From positions 6,634,001-6,698,000 of the forward strand of contig NZ_CP094527.1 of the NCBI RefSeq assembly GCF_022811725.1: 64,000 nucleotides of DNA, read 5' to 3'. The notes beneath the pieces are model-generated. The model was given only the letters and a program-made list of their open reading frames with translations, was not told where the DNA came from and made no database searches. The number at the start of each line of letters is the position of its first letter. Position 1 is the stretch's first letter. The stretch is from Mucilaginibacter sp. SMC90 (lineage in GTDB: Bacteria > Bacteroidota > Bacteroidia > Sphingobacteriales > Sphingobacteriaceae). A program made the translations under genes and the position numbers. This document shows positions 37,324 to 46,436 of this stretch, piece after piece.

Positions 37324-38130
37324 CTAATTAATCCTGCTTGCTAATACAATCAATAGGGATAATACTGAACTGAGAATTGCAATTGTTCTGGTTTGAGCCA
37401 AATCGTTAGCAGCAATTTTTGATTTGGCAGGCTCCACATATATGATATCGTTTTGCCTTAAATAAAATACAGGAGAACTAAAAATATCACTTTTATTTAA
37501 ATTAATCCTATAGGGCATTTTTGTACCATCATCGCTTTGCCTAATTAAAAGAATATTATCTCTTTTGGCATAGATAGTTAAATCTCCAGCCATTGATAAT
37601 GCATCCATAACTGTTGATTTCTCATTAGGCATAATATAAACCGAGGGACGATTTACCTCGCCTGTAACGCTAATTTTAAAATTGGCATAGCGCACAATTA
37701 TTGTAGGGTCTTTATAATATTTTAAAGCAATTTGCAGGATCGCATTTTTAGCTTCGGTCGTTGAAAGACCTTCTACTTTAATTTTTCCAAGAATGGGAAT
37801 TTCAATTTCGCCCTGTTTATTAACAAGATAACCGGACACGGGCTGAGGAGAAAACCCCGTATTAGTAACACCTACTCCCGTTGCAGTACTCAAAACCTGT
37901 ACATTTCCGACGTTAACATTCTGCGCTGCCAAGGGATCAACTGTTTGTAATATTACAGATAAAATATCGTCAACCTGAATTTTAGGTTCAAAATATACCG
38001 CGCTGGTTATTGGTTTTAATTGTCCAGAATCAGGAATATTCTGAAAATACTTGATTTTTTTTGTTGATGAACAAGACAAAAAGGTAAACATCCACAAAAT
38101 AATTAATAGGCCGAAGATTGATTTGTACAC
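37324..38130 (-). CDS. outer-membrane polysaccharide export lipoprotein (Wza-like)
   Basis: A 268-residue lipoprotein. The signal peptide ends in the lipobox 'TFLSC' with Cys20 as lipid attachment site. Residues about 45-140 contain the Poly_export domain ('KIQVDDILSVILQT', 'GYLVNKQGEIEIPILGKI'), and 'VTGEVNRPSVYIMPNEKSTV' begins an SLBB domain. A final hydrophobic stretch (about 245-265) could be the outer-membrane helix. It would form the export channel with Wzc. The start is a GTG at 38130. A good -7 element lies about 37 bases upstream. Confidence 0.9.
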   Translation of the reverse strand: MYKSIFGLLIILWMFTFLSCSSTKKIKYFQNIPDSGQLKPITSAVYFEPKIQVDDILSVILQTVDPLAAQNVNVGNVQVLSTATGVGVTNTGFSPQPVSGYLVNKQGEIEIPILGKIKVEGLSTTEAKNAILQIALKYYKDPTIIVRYANFKISVTGEVNRPSVYIMPNEKSTVMDALSMAGDLTIYAKRDNILLIRQSDDGTKMPYRINLNKSDIFSSPVFYLRQNDIIYVEPAKSKIAANDLAQTRTIAILSSVLSLLIVLASRIN

Positions 38131-38166
38131 GTTGGTTTTTTAATTAAAGCTTGGTTTCTGATGAGA

Positions 38167-38174
38167 CAAATATA
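38167..38174 (-). promoter_or_regulatory. Bacteroidota -7 promoter element upstream of wza
   Basis: On the - strand TATATTTG is an exact TAnnTTTG match, 36 bases before the wza start. It would head the wza-wzc unit and possibly the whole leftward polysaccharide block. Confidence 0.55.
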
Positions 38175-38311
38175 AAAACTCTTCAATGATATTTCATTAA
38201 TTTTAAAAATAATTTAATTTTATTAAAATTAACATAAAAAAAAGGTCTTCATATAATGTCAAATGTAATTTTACGGCTTTTTTTTAAATTCCAAATTCTT
38301 TTAAAATACCA

Positions 38312-39781
38312 TTAATTTAGCACAATTAACAACGCACTATGCGCTTTCACCAACACAGTAGTGGCTTCATTTTTAGAGTCATCGGCTATTAAATCTGTTA
38401 CCAGTGGCTCTGTAACAAAATTCCCGTTTGCGGAAACAAACGAATTATTTATGTTGGTTGTTGTTTTACTGGCAAAAGTATCTCCGTTAAGGGTATAACT
38501 GCTTATACTCTTAATTAAATTATCTTGTTTTAATAAAAAAGAAACGTCCGCTTTATCATCCTTGTTTACGAAAACAAATCCTATTCTGCCATCTGTCCGT
38601 TCAAAAGAGAAAATGCTCAACTTGTCAGAGCCTTTTGTAACATCACATTTCAAAAATCTTTTTATGGAAGCCTCATGAAAAAAGAGCATAGCATAATATA
38701 AAGGTTCAGCAAAATAAGCATTATCCTTTTGGCTTATAGGAGTATAAACATACACTGCTCCGTTCCCGGTATGAAAATTCACACCTGCAACTCCCATTTT
38801 TGCCATTAGGCACAAGAAATCAACGCCCCATACAGCGGACGCATGAGCATCGCTAATCCCCCTTTGCCCGCCATTAAACACAGAATTGGTCTCTGTTAAA
38901 CGATACGGCATATTAACAGTATTTGCAAGTGTCAATGAACCCTTAACCATTGAAATCAGATCCTTATCGGGAGTAAATAATTTTTTGATTGTAATTGAAG
39001 TATCGCCGGCCGGTCCCATTCGGTAGTAGTGACCTGATAATAAAGATATATTTGAAGAAAAATCATTGAAAAATTGGGTTTGATATACACTGCCAACGGT
39101 TTCCGGACCCGAAAATATAGCTTTTGGCAAAACTGATTTTATACTGTCAGAGTAAGTTTTAAAATCCTTACTATAACTAAATTGATCATAATTAGGAGTC
39201 CGATATTTATTTCTGTAATAAAAATCAGGCTCATTTCCCAAAGCAAAACTGCCAACCAGATCCTGCAGATTGTCTGATACAGCAGTAGTTTCATCTCCCA
39301 TGGCTTGTACGTTTGCTTTGCCAAGGTTTATTCCCCAAATGGTTTTCCAGCTTACAAGTTTGTCGAAAGCTGCAAACCGTACAATGTCACTTTTGAACAC
39401 AGAGTCTTTAATGTTATTTGACTTTCTTAAACTGTTGGACCAATAGGTATAATCAACGGTATTGCCTCCAATACGGATAGATCCCACACCTAAATTCTTG
39501 TAGAGATTTATCAGTGTAACATTATTTTTGTTAAAGAGACTGGTATCCGTTAATGACACTTTCTCGTAACTGAAACCCAAAAAATCGGACCCGACAAACT
39601 TATCGTTAGCAGGTTCGTTGTACAAATTGGCTTCAATCAAGTTATCTGAGGAAGTTAATGAGATAAGCAGGGTGCCGGTTGGCTTAGGATCTTGTGTTGC
39701 ATAGGAGCCCTTCTTGCAAGAGAGCACAAAAAAGCACATAACTCCAACAAATGGAATCAGTGAGTAGTTAGTAGTTTTCAT
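38312..39781 (-). CDS. GH79-like glycoside hydrolase lipoprotein (candidate beta-glucuronidase)
   Basis: A 489-residue secreted lipoprotein: signal peptide with lipobox 'FVLSC' (Cys22). The fold reads as a TIM barrel plus C-terminal beta-sandwich, as in GH79: 'SIRIGGNTVDYTYW', 'FALGNEPDFYY' (acid/base Glu184) and 'YRLTETNSVFNGGQRGISD' (nucleophile Glu297), then 'GVAGVNFHTGNG'. GH79 members cleave beta-glucuronides, consistent with ugd in this locus. The ATG at 39781 is chosen over the TTG one codon upstream. It sits just upstream of wza in the same orientation. Substrate is inference. Confidence 0.75.
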   Translation of the reverse strand: MKTTNYSLIPFVGVMCFFVLSCKKGSYATQDPKPTGTLLISLTSSDNLIEANLYNEPANDKFVGSDFLGFSYEKVSLTDTSLFNKNNVTLINLYKNLGVGSIRIGGNTVDYTYWSNSLRKSNNIKDSVFKSDIVRFAAFDKLVSWKTIWGINLGKANVQAMGDETTAVSDNLQDLVGSFALGNEPDFYYRNKYRTPNYDQFSYSKDFKTYSDSIKSVLPKAIFSGPETVGSVYQTQFFNDFSSNISLLSGHYYRMGPAGDTSITIKKLFTPDKDLISMVKGSLTLANTVNMPYRLTETNSVFNGGQRGISDAHASAVWGVDFLCLMAKMGVAGVNFHTGNGAVYVYTPISQKDNAYFAEPLYYAMLFFHEASIKRFLKCDVTKGSDKLSIFSFERTDGRIGFVFVNKDDKADVSFLLKQDNLIKSISSYTLNGDTFASKTTTNINNSFVSANGNFVTEPLVTDLIADDSKNEATTVLVKAHSALLIVLN

Positions 39782-40177
39782 CAATAATTTAAATTGGCAT
39801 GATATTACGCCAAATAATCAAGAAATCAGCTATAATATTTTATAAAACAGCATGATATTTAATCAATTATAGATAACTGAAGTTATTGTTACCTTCCGGT
39901 TAAATAATCAATAACTTTAAGGAAAGTTAAGGTAAAGTATCACCAATATTTGCTTTCACGTCGAAAAAGATAGGATAATAAAAACAGGTTGAGCTTAAGC
40001 TATCAACAAAACAATCGCCTGTCACTTGAGTTCTTAATGCTGCCAATAAATAATCCGTATAGCAAAAATTAAGTTACAATTTGCTTTTTACTTACGGATT
40101 GAGAAGACAATAAAAGAAAGGTTCTATACTTAAATTTTATAAAATTCCACGATCATCCCTTGAAATTAAGGCGCTAT
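39782..40177. other. 396-base AT-rich intergenic region
   Basis: Lies between the DUF3467 gene's stop and the GH79 gene's start, both on the - strand. I found no credible gene, no clear terminator for DUF3467 and no exact TAnnTTTG element close to the GH79 start. It must contain the GH79 promoter. Confidence 0.4.
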
Positions 40178-40489
40178 TTATGCCTGTCCCATTGTGCCAC
40201 CAAAATTCATCGGAAAACCTGGATGATCGGGCTGTACTTTAATTCGCCCGTTATTAGTTTCATACTTTTCAATGTTATCTTCCAACGCCGAAAGGAGACG
40301 TTTTGCGTGTTCAGGAGTTAATATGATCCGTGATTTTACCCGGGCTTTTGGAACACCTGGCATAACCCGGATAAAGTCTAATACAAATTCAGAATTTGAG
40401 TGGGTAATGATAGCGAGATTTGAGTAAACACCTTCTGCAATTTCTTCTGATAGCTCTATATTGAGCTGATTTTCATTTTGTTCTTCCAT
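40178..40489 (-). CDS. DUF3467 domain protein
   Basis: A 103-residue protein. 'GVYSNLAIITHSNSEFVLDF', 'IRVMPGVPKARVKSRIILTP' and 'EHAKRLLSALEDNIEKYE' are the DUF3467 pattern. The function is not established. I use the ATG at 40489 ('MEEQNENQL'); an upstream alternative start adds eight residues. In related genomes this gene commonly lies just downstream of rpoC; here an IS3 element separates the two (knowledge of relatives, not shown by this sequence). A TATATTTG element lies upstream at 40550-40557. Confidence 0.88.
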   Translation of the reverse strand: MEEQNENQLNIELSEEIAEGVYSNLAIITHSNSEFVLDFIRVMPGVPKARVKSRIILTPEHAKRLLSALEDNIEKYETNNGRIKVQPDHPGFPMNFGGTMGQA

Positions 40490-40502
40490 AGTACTAAAGT
40501 AA

Positions 40503-40534
40503 CAAAAAGACATTTTTTATAAACTGTCTTTTTG
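40503..40534. other. hairpin in the leader of the DUF3467 gene
   Basis: CAAAAAGACA and TGTCTTTTTG form a perfect 10-bp inverted repeat around a 12-base AT-rich loop. It lies between the candidate promoter and the ATG on the - strand, so the leader RNA could fold. It may also act as a weak terminator because T-runs are inside the arms. Confidence 0.4.
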
Positions 40535-40549
40535 AGGGGTAAATGCCGG

Positions 40550-40557
40550 GCAAATAT
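40550..40557 (-). promoter_or_regulatory. Bacteroidota -7 promoter element upstream of the DUF3467 gene
   Basis: On the - strand TATATTTG is an exact TAnnTTTG match, about 60 bases before the ATG. It lies between the gene and the IS3 element, so DUF3467 expression can be independent of rpoC and of the insertion. Confidence 0.5.
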
Positions 40558-40637
40558 AGCGTTTAAGAATATAAATCCATCTTATATTCTATCCGCACAA
40601 GGCCGAACGTAGAACAGAGATGTTTCGGCTTTGTTTT

Positions 40638-40640
40638 AAC
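40638..40640. repeat. 3-bp target site duplication (AAC), left copy
   Basis: AAC directly abuts the left IS end; the matching AAC is at 41963-41965. Confidence 0.7.
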
Positions 40641-40665
40641 TGAGTCGTCCTAAAATAGGTTGACA
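40641..40665. repeat. IS3 element left terminal inverted repeat
   Basis: Begins TGAGTCGTCC and ends GGTTGACA. It matches the reverse complement of 41938-41962 at 20 of 25 positions. Confidence 0.85.
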
Positions 40666-40669
40666 GAAA

Positions 40670-41530
40670 TTAATGATTTAAAGATAGTCCTTGTTGGTCG
40701 ATACCAGCAAGGATTTTTTGTTGATGTACAAATTGTGGTGTTTGATAATTTAAAGCCAAATGAGGCCTTCGACAGTTATAAAGTTTAATAGCTTCTGCAA
40801 TCATTACCCTTGCCTGCTGTATATCTGCTGGTTTAACCACCAGGAACTCGTTTTTAATAATGCCGTTGATGCGTTCTGCCAAAGCATTCTGATAGCAATC
40901 ATATCCATCCGTCATAGATGGGGTAATCTGATGTTTGGCCAACAACTGCTGATATTGTGCTGAGCAATATTGCAAACCTCTATCCGAATGATGTATCAAT
41001 GGCGCTTTGATCTGCTCATGTCTGACAGCCATTTGCATGGCAGCAGCCACACCATCTGTGTGCAAGCTATGATGCAGATGATATCCTACGATCTTTCTTG
41101 AATAAGCATCAGTGATCAAGCTAAGATATGCGGTCTCTGCTTTAGTGTCGATATAAGTAATATCGCTTACCCATACTTCGTTAGGCCTCGTTGCCGCTTT
41201 CCTGTGTTTAAGTAAGTTAGGATACTTATGTAACCAGTGCTTGGAGTTCGTCGTTTTATGATAAGAGTGCTTTGGTTTGATCAGCATATGTTCCGAACGC
41301 AGAAAATCGAATAAAGCATCTCTGCCTATCTTTATTCCCTTGCTTCTGATCTGTTTACCTAAACGATGATAAAGCTTACGCGTACCCAACCTGGGCAAAT
41401 GGATTCGTTCTTTAATCACATCCGCTTTTACCTGGCTAAGTTCTTTTAAACGCTTTTCTATGCGCTGCTGCTTTTGATAATAGCCCTGACGGCTGATCCC
41501 AAACAACCTGCAAGCCTTTGACAGGCTCAC
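40670..41530 (-). CDS. IS3-family transposase OrfB (DDE catalytic domain)
   Basis: A 286-residue integrase-core protein. An N-terminal HTH_21-like region ('RLPRLGTRKLYHRL'-type) precedes the catalytic domain with 'NEVWVSDITYI' (first Asp), 'LIHHSDRGLQY' (second Asp) and 'NALAERINGIIKNEF' (Glu): a full DDE triad. Read alone, it would start at a GTG (41530) overlapping the orfA stop as TAGTG. More likely it is made as an OrfAB fusion by -1 frameshifting upstream, because the -1 frame after the slip runs into orfB with no stop. Confidence 0.93.
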   Translation of the reverse strand: MSLSKACRLFGISRQGYYQKQQRIEKRLKELSQVKADVIKERIHLPRLGTRKLYHRLGKQIRSKGIKIGRDALFDFLRSEHMLIKPKHSYHKTTNSKHWLHKYPNLLKHRKAATRPNEVWVSDITYIDTKAETAYLSLITDAYSRKIVGYHLHHSLHTDGVAAAMQMAVRHEQIKAPLIHHSDRGLQYCSAQYQQLLAKHQITPSMTDGYDCYQNALAERINGIIKNEFLVVKPADIQQARVMIAEAIKLYNCRRPHLALNYQTPQFVHQQKILAGIDQQGLSLNH

Positions 41531-41922
41531 TATTCCTTTGGCTTTGAGCCTTTGGATTGCTTGGGCAAAGACTTTTTTGGCAATGCAACACCGTGCTCTT
41601 GCTGCAGGATATCGAACATGGTCTTGTAGATCAGGTTCTTGTCCTGTTCATCTTTTAATGCTGCTTCTAATTGTTTGATCCGCTGTTCCGGACTAAGTTC
41701 CCGATCGTTTTCCAAGGTGTACTGTTTGGGTAATGTCCAATCTAAGGTACCATGTTTCCTTAACCAAACCAATACCGTACTCCTTCCCTGGATCCCGTAA
41801 TGTTTTTGAGCCTTTTTATAGGTCAGTTCGCCTTTTTCAACCTGCTGCACGACCTGCAACTTAAAGGCAAGGCTGTAATCGCGCTGACTGCGCCTACTTA
41901 CATTCTTTGTTCGTTTTTCCAT
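41530..41922 (-). CDS. IS3-family transposase OrfA (helix-turn-helix protein)
   Basis: A 130-residue DNA-binding subunit. 'YSLAFKLQVVQQVEKGELTY' and 'KKAQKHYGIQGRSTVLVWLR' form the helix-turn-helix, followed by a leucine-zipper-like helix (about residues 80-108). The ATG at 41922 is preferred to an upstream TTG. The tail contains the slippery codons and a Lys/Gln/Ser-rich end before TAG. In IS3 elements OrfA alone regulates transposition and OrfAB catalyses it. Confidence 0.9.
   Translation of the reverse strand: MEKRTKNVSRRSQRDYSLAFKLQVVQQVEKGELTYKKAQKHYGIQGRSTVLVWLRKHGTLDWTLPKQYTLENDRELSPEQRIKQLEAALKDEQDKNLIYKTMFDILQQEHGVALPKKSLPKQSKGSKPKE
41572..41578 (-). other. -1 programmed ribosomal frameshift site (A-AAA-AAG)
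   Basis: On the - strand, AAAAAAG sits in register (..A AAA AAG) near the end of orfA. After a -1 slip the new frame reads 'VFAQAIQRLKAKGIVSLSKA' and continues directly into OrfB. The heptamer is the classic IS3 slip signal. Confidence 0.8.
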
Positions 41923-41937
41923 ATAAGTCAACTTGAG

Positions 41938-41962
41938 TGTCAACTTATTTCAGGACGCGACA
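41938..41962. repeat. IS3 element right terminal inverted repeat
   Basis: Read on the - strand it begins TGTCGCGTCC and ends AGTTGACA, pairing with the left end. It is followed by the AAC target duplication at 41963-41965. Confidence 0.85.
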
Positions 41963-41981
41963 AACTATTTAAAAAAAGCAT

Positions 41982-42011
41982 AAAAAAAGCCTCCCGGAAA
42001 ACCGGGAGGCT
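41982..42011 (-). terminator. rho-independent terminator of the rpoBC operon
   Basis: AGCCTCCCGG pairs perfectly with CCGGGAGGCT across a 4-base loop; on the - strand seven Ts follow. It lies 24 bases after the rpoC stop codon. Confidence 0.95.
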
Positions 42012-42034
42012 AAATAATATTCAAACAGTTGATA

Positions 42035-45000
42035 TTAAGCTTCTAACTCTTCTGCTTTTGAAGCCATCAGGCGGTCAAACTCTTCCTGTGAGCCTACACG
42101 GATATTTTCATACTCGCGTAAACCAGTACCTGAAGGTATTAAGTGACCTACGATAACGTTCTCTTTCAGACCAAGCATGTTGTCTTTTTTACCTGCGATA
42201 GCTGCTTCGTTCAGTACTTTAGTAGTTTCCTGGAACGACGCTGCCGAGATAAACGACTTAGTGCCTAATGATGCCCTGGTGATACCTTGCAGTATCGGGC
42301 TTGATGTTGCAGGGATAGCGTCACGCACTTCAACCAGTTTAAGGTCGCGGCGTTTCAATACCGAGTTTTCATCGCGTAAGCGACGTAATGAAACTATCTG
42401 ACCAGATTTCAGTGTAGTTGAATCACCTGGATTGGTAACAACTTTCTTGTCATAAATTTCATCGTTCTCAGTCATAAAGTCCCATCCGTCTACAGCTTCG
42501 CGCTCTAAGAAACGGGTATCTCCCGCGTCCTCGATAGATACCTTCTGCATCATCTGGTGAACAATAACCTCAAAGTGTTTATCGTTGATCTTCACACCCT
42601 GTAAGCGGTAAACTTCCTGGATACCATTAACAAGGTATTCCTGTACTGCTGCAGGGCCTTTGATAGCAAGGATATCTGCCGGAGATATTGAACCGTCTGA
42701 CAGTGGCATACCGGCTTTAACAAAGTCATTATCCTGTACAAGGATGTGTTTTGAAAGTGGTACAAGATATTTCTTAACCTGTCCGTCTTTTGATTCGATA
42801 GTGATTTCGCGGTTACCACGTTTTACACCACCTAAAGTTACCACACCATCAATTTCGGTTACTACAGCAGGGTTTGATGGGTTACGTGCTTCAAATAGCT
42901 CGGTTACACGTGGTAAACCACCTGTAATATCTCGCGTTTTACCGGTTGAACGAGGAATTTTAGCGATAACCTGACCTGTTTGTAGTTTGTCGCCTTCATC
43001 AACAGCGATGTGAGCGCCTACCGGAATGTTATAACCTTTAATAATGTTACCTTTTGTATCAACGATCTGGATGGCAGGGTTTTTAGTTTTATCCCTGGTA
43101 TCGATGATCACTTTTTCGCGGTGACCGGTTTGCTCGTCAGACTCCTCACGGAAAGTAATACCTTCCAATACGGCATCAAACTGGGTAATACCCGCAAACT
43201 CAGATATAATTACCGCGTTATACGGATCCCATGAACAAATACGATCGCCTTTAGTGATCTTGCTGCCATCTTTCACATACAGGTATGAACCATATGGAAT
43301 GTTGTTGGTAACAATTACTTTATTGCTTCCGGCCTCGATAATACGGAACTCGCCAGAACGACCCAACACCACGTCAACAGCACCATCTTCAGCAGTTTCG
43401 TAAGTAACGGTACGTACGTTCTCAAATTCAATGATACCATCAAACTTAGCGTTGATCTGTGATTCAGCCGCGATGTTTGATGCGGTACCACCCACGTGGA
43501 ATGTACGAAGTGTTAACTGTGTACCCGGCTCACCGATTGACTGTGCAGCAATTACACCAACAGCCTCGCCTTTTTGCACGCGTTTACCGCTTGCAAGGTT
43601 ACGGCCATAGCACAATGCACACACACCACGTTTGCTTTCGCAGGTTAATACCGAACGGATCTCGATACCTTCCAATGGTGAATTTTCGATCTTTTTAGCT
43701 ACTTCTTCGGTAATGTCCTGACCTGCTACAGCTAACAATTCGTTAGTGATAGGGTCGTGAACATCATGAAGCGTAGTACGACCTAAAATACGATCATATA
43801 ACGGCTCAACAATATCCTCGTTATCTTTCAGTGCAGTTGTATAAATACCTCTTAAGGTACCGCAATCAACCTCACCAACAATCATATCCTGGGCAACGTC
43901 ATGCAGCCTACGTGTTAAGTAACCAGCATCCGCCGTTTTTAACGCCGTATCCGCCAAACCTTTACGGGCACCGTGGGTAGAGATGAAGTACTCCAATACC
44001 GACAAACCTTCTTTAAAGTTTGAAAGGATCGGGTTTTCGATGATCTCACCACCTGAACCTGATTTTTGAGGCTTAGCCATCAAACCACGCATACCTGCAA
44101 GCTGACGGATCTGCTCTTTTGAACCACGGGCACCTGAGTCAAGCATCATATAAACAGAGTTGAAACCCTGGTTATCGTTGCTCAGGATGTCCATCACGTT
44201 AGCAGTTAAGCGGTTGTTGATACGTGTCCAGATATCGATGATCTGGTTGTAACGCTCATTGTTAGTGATGAAACCCATGTTGTAGTTACCCATAACCTCA
44301 TCAACCTGTTTAGAAGCTGTTTCGATCAAAGTAACTTTTTCAGCAGGGATATTGATATCCTTCAGGTTAAATGATAAACCACCCTGGAATGCCATTTTGA
44401 AACCTAATTCCTTAATATCGTCAAGGAACTGGGCAGCACGTGCCATACCGGTAATTTTCACTACCTCGCCAATGATATCACGAAGTGATTTCTTGGTTAA
44501 TAACTCATTAATATAACCTACTTCAACCGGTACGTGTTGGTTAAACAATACACGGCCTACAGTGGTATCAATAATTTTGCTTACAATTTTACCATCGCGC
44601 TCTTTAACTAAAGCTTTAACCTTAATGAAAGCATGCAGGTCAAGTTTCTTTTCGTTATAAGCGATGATTACTTCTTCGGCAGAGTAAAAAGTTAAACCTT
44701 GTCCTTTAACCACGCGTGTTTCGTCAGTTTTACGGCCTTTGGTTATGTAGTACAAACCAAGCACCATGTCCTGAGATGGTACAGTGATTGGCGTACCGTT
44801 GGCAGGGTTAAGGATGTTGTGTGAAGCAAGCATCAGGATCTGGGCTTCCAAAATTGCCGCGTTACCAAGTGGTACGTGAACGGCCATCTGGTCACCGTCA
44901 AAATCCGCGTTGAATGCCGTACAGGTTAATGGGTGCAATTGGATCGCTTTACCTTCAACCAGTTTTGGCTGGAACGACTGGATACCTAACCTGTGCAGCG

Positions 45001-46324
45001 TAGGCGCACGGTTTAGTAATACAGGGTGTCCTTTCAATACGTTTTCCAAAATATCCCAAACCAATGGGTCTTTACGGTCAACTATCTTTTTGGCAGATTT
45101 TACTGTTTTAACCACACCACGCTCAATCATTTTGCGGATGATAAATGGTTTAAACAACTCGGCAGCCATATCTTTTGGTAAACCGCACTCGTGTAATTTA
45201 AGGTTAGGACCTACAACAATTACCGAACGGGCAGAATAATCCACACGTTTACCTAATAAGTTTTGACGGAAACGGCCTTGTTTACCTTTCAGGATATCCG
45301 AAAGTGATTTCAATGCACGGTTACCTTCAGTTTTTACCGCGTTAACTTTACGTGAGTTATCGAACAACGAATCCACAGCTTCCTGTAACATACGTTTTTC
45401 GTTACGTAAAATCACCTCTGGTGCTTTAATCTCGATCAAACGTTTTAAACGGTTGTTACGGATAATAACACGACGGTAAAGGTCATTCAAATCTGAAGTA
45501 GCGAAACGGCCACCTTCCAGTGGTACTAACGGACGCAGCTCAGGCGGGATAACCGGAACAATCTTAACAATCATCCACTCAGGGTTGTTCTCGATCCTGG
45601 TTTTTGCATCGCGGAAAGCCTCAACAACTTGTAAACGCTTTAAAGCTTCGTTTTTACGTTGTTGTGAAGTTTCGTTTGCTGCCTGGTGACGCAGGCTGAA
45701 TGATAATTCATCAAGGTCAAGGCGTTTTAACAGTTCTTCCAAAGCCTCGGCACCCATTTTGGCAACAAATTTCTGTGGATCTTTGTCGTCAAGGTACTGG
45801 TTTTCTTTTGGAAGGGTATCCAATACGTCAAGGTATTCTTCTTCAGTAAGGAAATCCATTTTGTTGATTCCGTCACCTTCTTTAATACCCGGTTGGATAA
45901 CCACGTAACGCTCGTAGTATATAATAAGGTCTAACCTTTTTGTAGGCAGGCCTAATAAATAACCAATTTTGTTTGGTAATGAACGGAAGTACCAGATATG
46001 CGCAACAGGCACCACCAGGTTGATGTGGCCCATACGCTCACGACGTACTTTCTTTTCGGTTACTTCAACACCGCAACGGTCGCACACGATACCTTTGTAA
46101 CGGATACGTTTGTATTTACCGCAATGGCATTCATAATCCTTAACCGGACCAAAAATACGCTCGCAAAACAAACCATCACGCTCAGGTTTGTAGGTACGGT
46201 AGTTAATGGTTTCAGGCTTTAAAACTTCACCGCTTGAACGCTCAAGGATAGACTCAGGAGAGGCTAAACTGATAGTAATGGTGGTAAAGTTACTTTTGAT
46301 TTTATTATCCTTTTTGTAAGACAT
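42035..46324 (-). CDS. rpoC: DNA-directed RNA polymerase subunit beta'
   Basis: 1429 residues. The N-terminal zinc finger has four cysteines in '[20 protein letters not shown]' (about residues 64-83). '[12 protein letters not shown]' carries the three aspartates holding the active-site magnesium. The second zinc site includes '[17 protein letters not shown]'. The bridge helix/trigger loop region ('[13 protein letters not shown]') and the C-terminal '[10 protein letters not shown]' are normal. It follows rpoB across a 110-base gap with a heptamer inverted repeat. Confidence 0.99.
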   Translation of the reverse strand: MSYKKDNKIKSNFTTITISLASPESILERSSGEVLKPETINYRTYKPERDGLFCERIFGPVKDYECHCGKYKRIRYKGIVCDRCGVEVTEKKVRRERMGHINLVVPVAHIWYFRSLPNKIGYLLGLPTKRLDLIIYYERYVVIQPGIKEGDGINKMDFLTEEEYLDVLDTLPKENQYLDDKDPQKFVAKMGAEALEELLKRLDLDELSFSLRHQAANETSQQRKNEALKRLQVVEAFRDAKTRIENNPEWMIVKIVPVIPPELRPLVPLEGGRFATSDLNDLYRRVIIRNNRLKRLIEIKAPEVILRNEKRMLQEAVDSLFDNSRKVNAVKTEGNRALKSLSDILKGKQGRFRQNLLGKRVDYSARSVIVVGPNLKLHECGLPKDMAAELFKPFIIRKMIERGVVKTVKSAKKIVDRKDPLVWDILENVLKGHPVLLNRAPTLHRLGIQSFQPKLVEGKAIQLHPLTCTAFNADFDGDQMAVHVPLGNAAILEAQILMLASHNILNPANGTPITVPSQDMVLGLYYITKGRKTDETRVVKGQGLTFYSAEEVIIAYNEKKLDLHAFIKVKALVKERDGKIVSKIIDTTVGRVLFNQHVPVEVGYINELLTKKSLRDIIGEVVKITGMARAAQFLDDIKELGFKMAFQGGLSFNLKDINIPAEKVTLIETASKQVDEVMGNYNMGFITNNERYNQIIDIWTRINNRLTANVMDILSNDNQGFNSVYMMLDSGARGSKEQIRQLAGMRGLMAKPQKSGSGGEIIENPILSNFKEGLSVLEYFISTHGARKGLADTALKTADAGYLTRRLHDVAQDMIVGEVDCGTLRGIYTTALKDNEDIVEPLYDRILGRTTLHDVHDPITNELLAVAGQDITEEVAKKIENSPLEGIEIRSVLTCESKRGVCALCYGRNLASGKRVQKGEAVGVIAAQSIGEPGTQLTLRTFHVGGTASNIAAESQINAKFDGIIEFENVRTVTYETAEDGAVDVVLGRSGEFRIIEAGSNKVIVTNNIPYGSYLYVKDGSKITKGDRICSWDPYNAVIISEFAGITQFDAVLEGITFREESDEQTGHREKVIIDTRDKTKNPAIQIVDTKGNIIKGYNIPVGAHIAVDEGDKLQTGQVIAKIPRSTGKTRDITGGLPRVTELFEARNPSNPAVVTEIDGVVTLGGVKRGNREITIESKDGQVKKYLVPLSKHILVQDNDFVKAGMPLSDGSISPADILAIKGPAAVQEYLVNGIQEVYRLQGVKINDKHFEVIVHQMMQKVSIEDAGDTRFLEREAVDGWDFMTENDEIYDKKVVTNPGDSTTLKSGQIVSLRRLRDENSVLKRRDLKLVEVRDAIPATSSPILQGITRASLGTKSFISAASFQETTKVLNEAAIAGKKDNMLGLKENVIVGHLIPSGTGLREYENIRVGSQEEFDRLMASKAEELEA

Positions 46325-46355
46325 AGTCTACTTTGATTTTTTAAAGGTAATTTTT

Positions 46356-46436
46356 AGGCGAAAGGTAAAAGGCGAAAGGTAAAAGGTTTCGGAACCTGTC
46401 CTAACCTTTCACCTTTAGCCTTTAAGCTTTAACCTT
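46356..46436. repeat. heptanucleotide-unit inverted repeat, GAAAGGT/AAAAGGC family, between rpoB and rpoC
   Basis: The left arm (46356-46387) reads as 7-bp units GGCGAAA/GGTAAAA; the right arm (about 46404-46436) as CCTTTCA/CCTTTAG/CCTTTAA units. The arms are about 32 bases each and pair imperfectly around a spacer of roughly 16 bases. The right edge overlaps the last bases of rpoB. Confidence 0.85.

Larger units (their letters stand above)
40641..41962 (-). mobile_element. complete IS3-family insertion sequence, 1322 bp
   Basis: The ends are imperfect 25-bp inverted repeats (20 matches) beginning TG and ending CA, with the shared block CGTCCT. AAC flanks both sides (40638-40640 and 41963-41965), a 3-bp target duplication as is typical for IS3. 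It carries orfA and orfB in overlapping frames with a -1 frameshift motif. It is inserted 19 bases downstream of the rpoC terminator, so it should not disrupt a gene. Both frames and both ends are intact, so it may be active. Confidence 0.93.
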
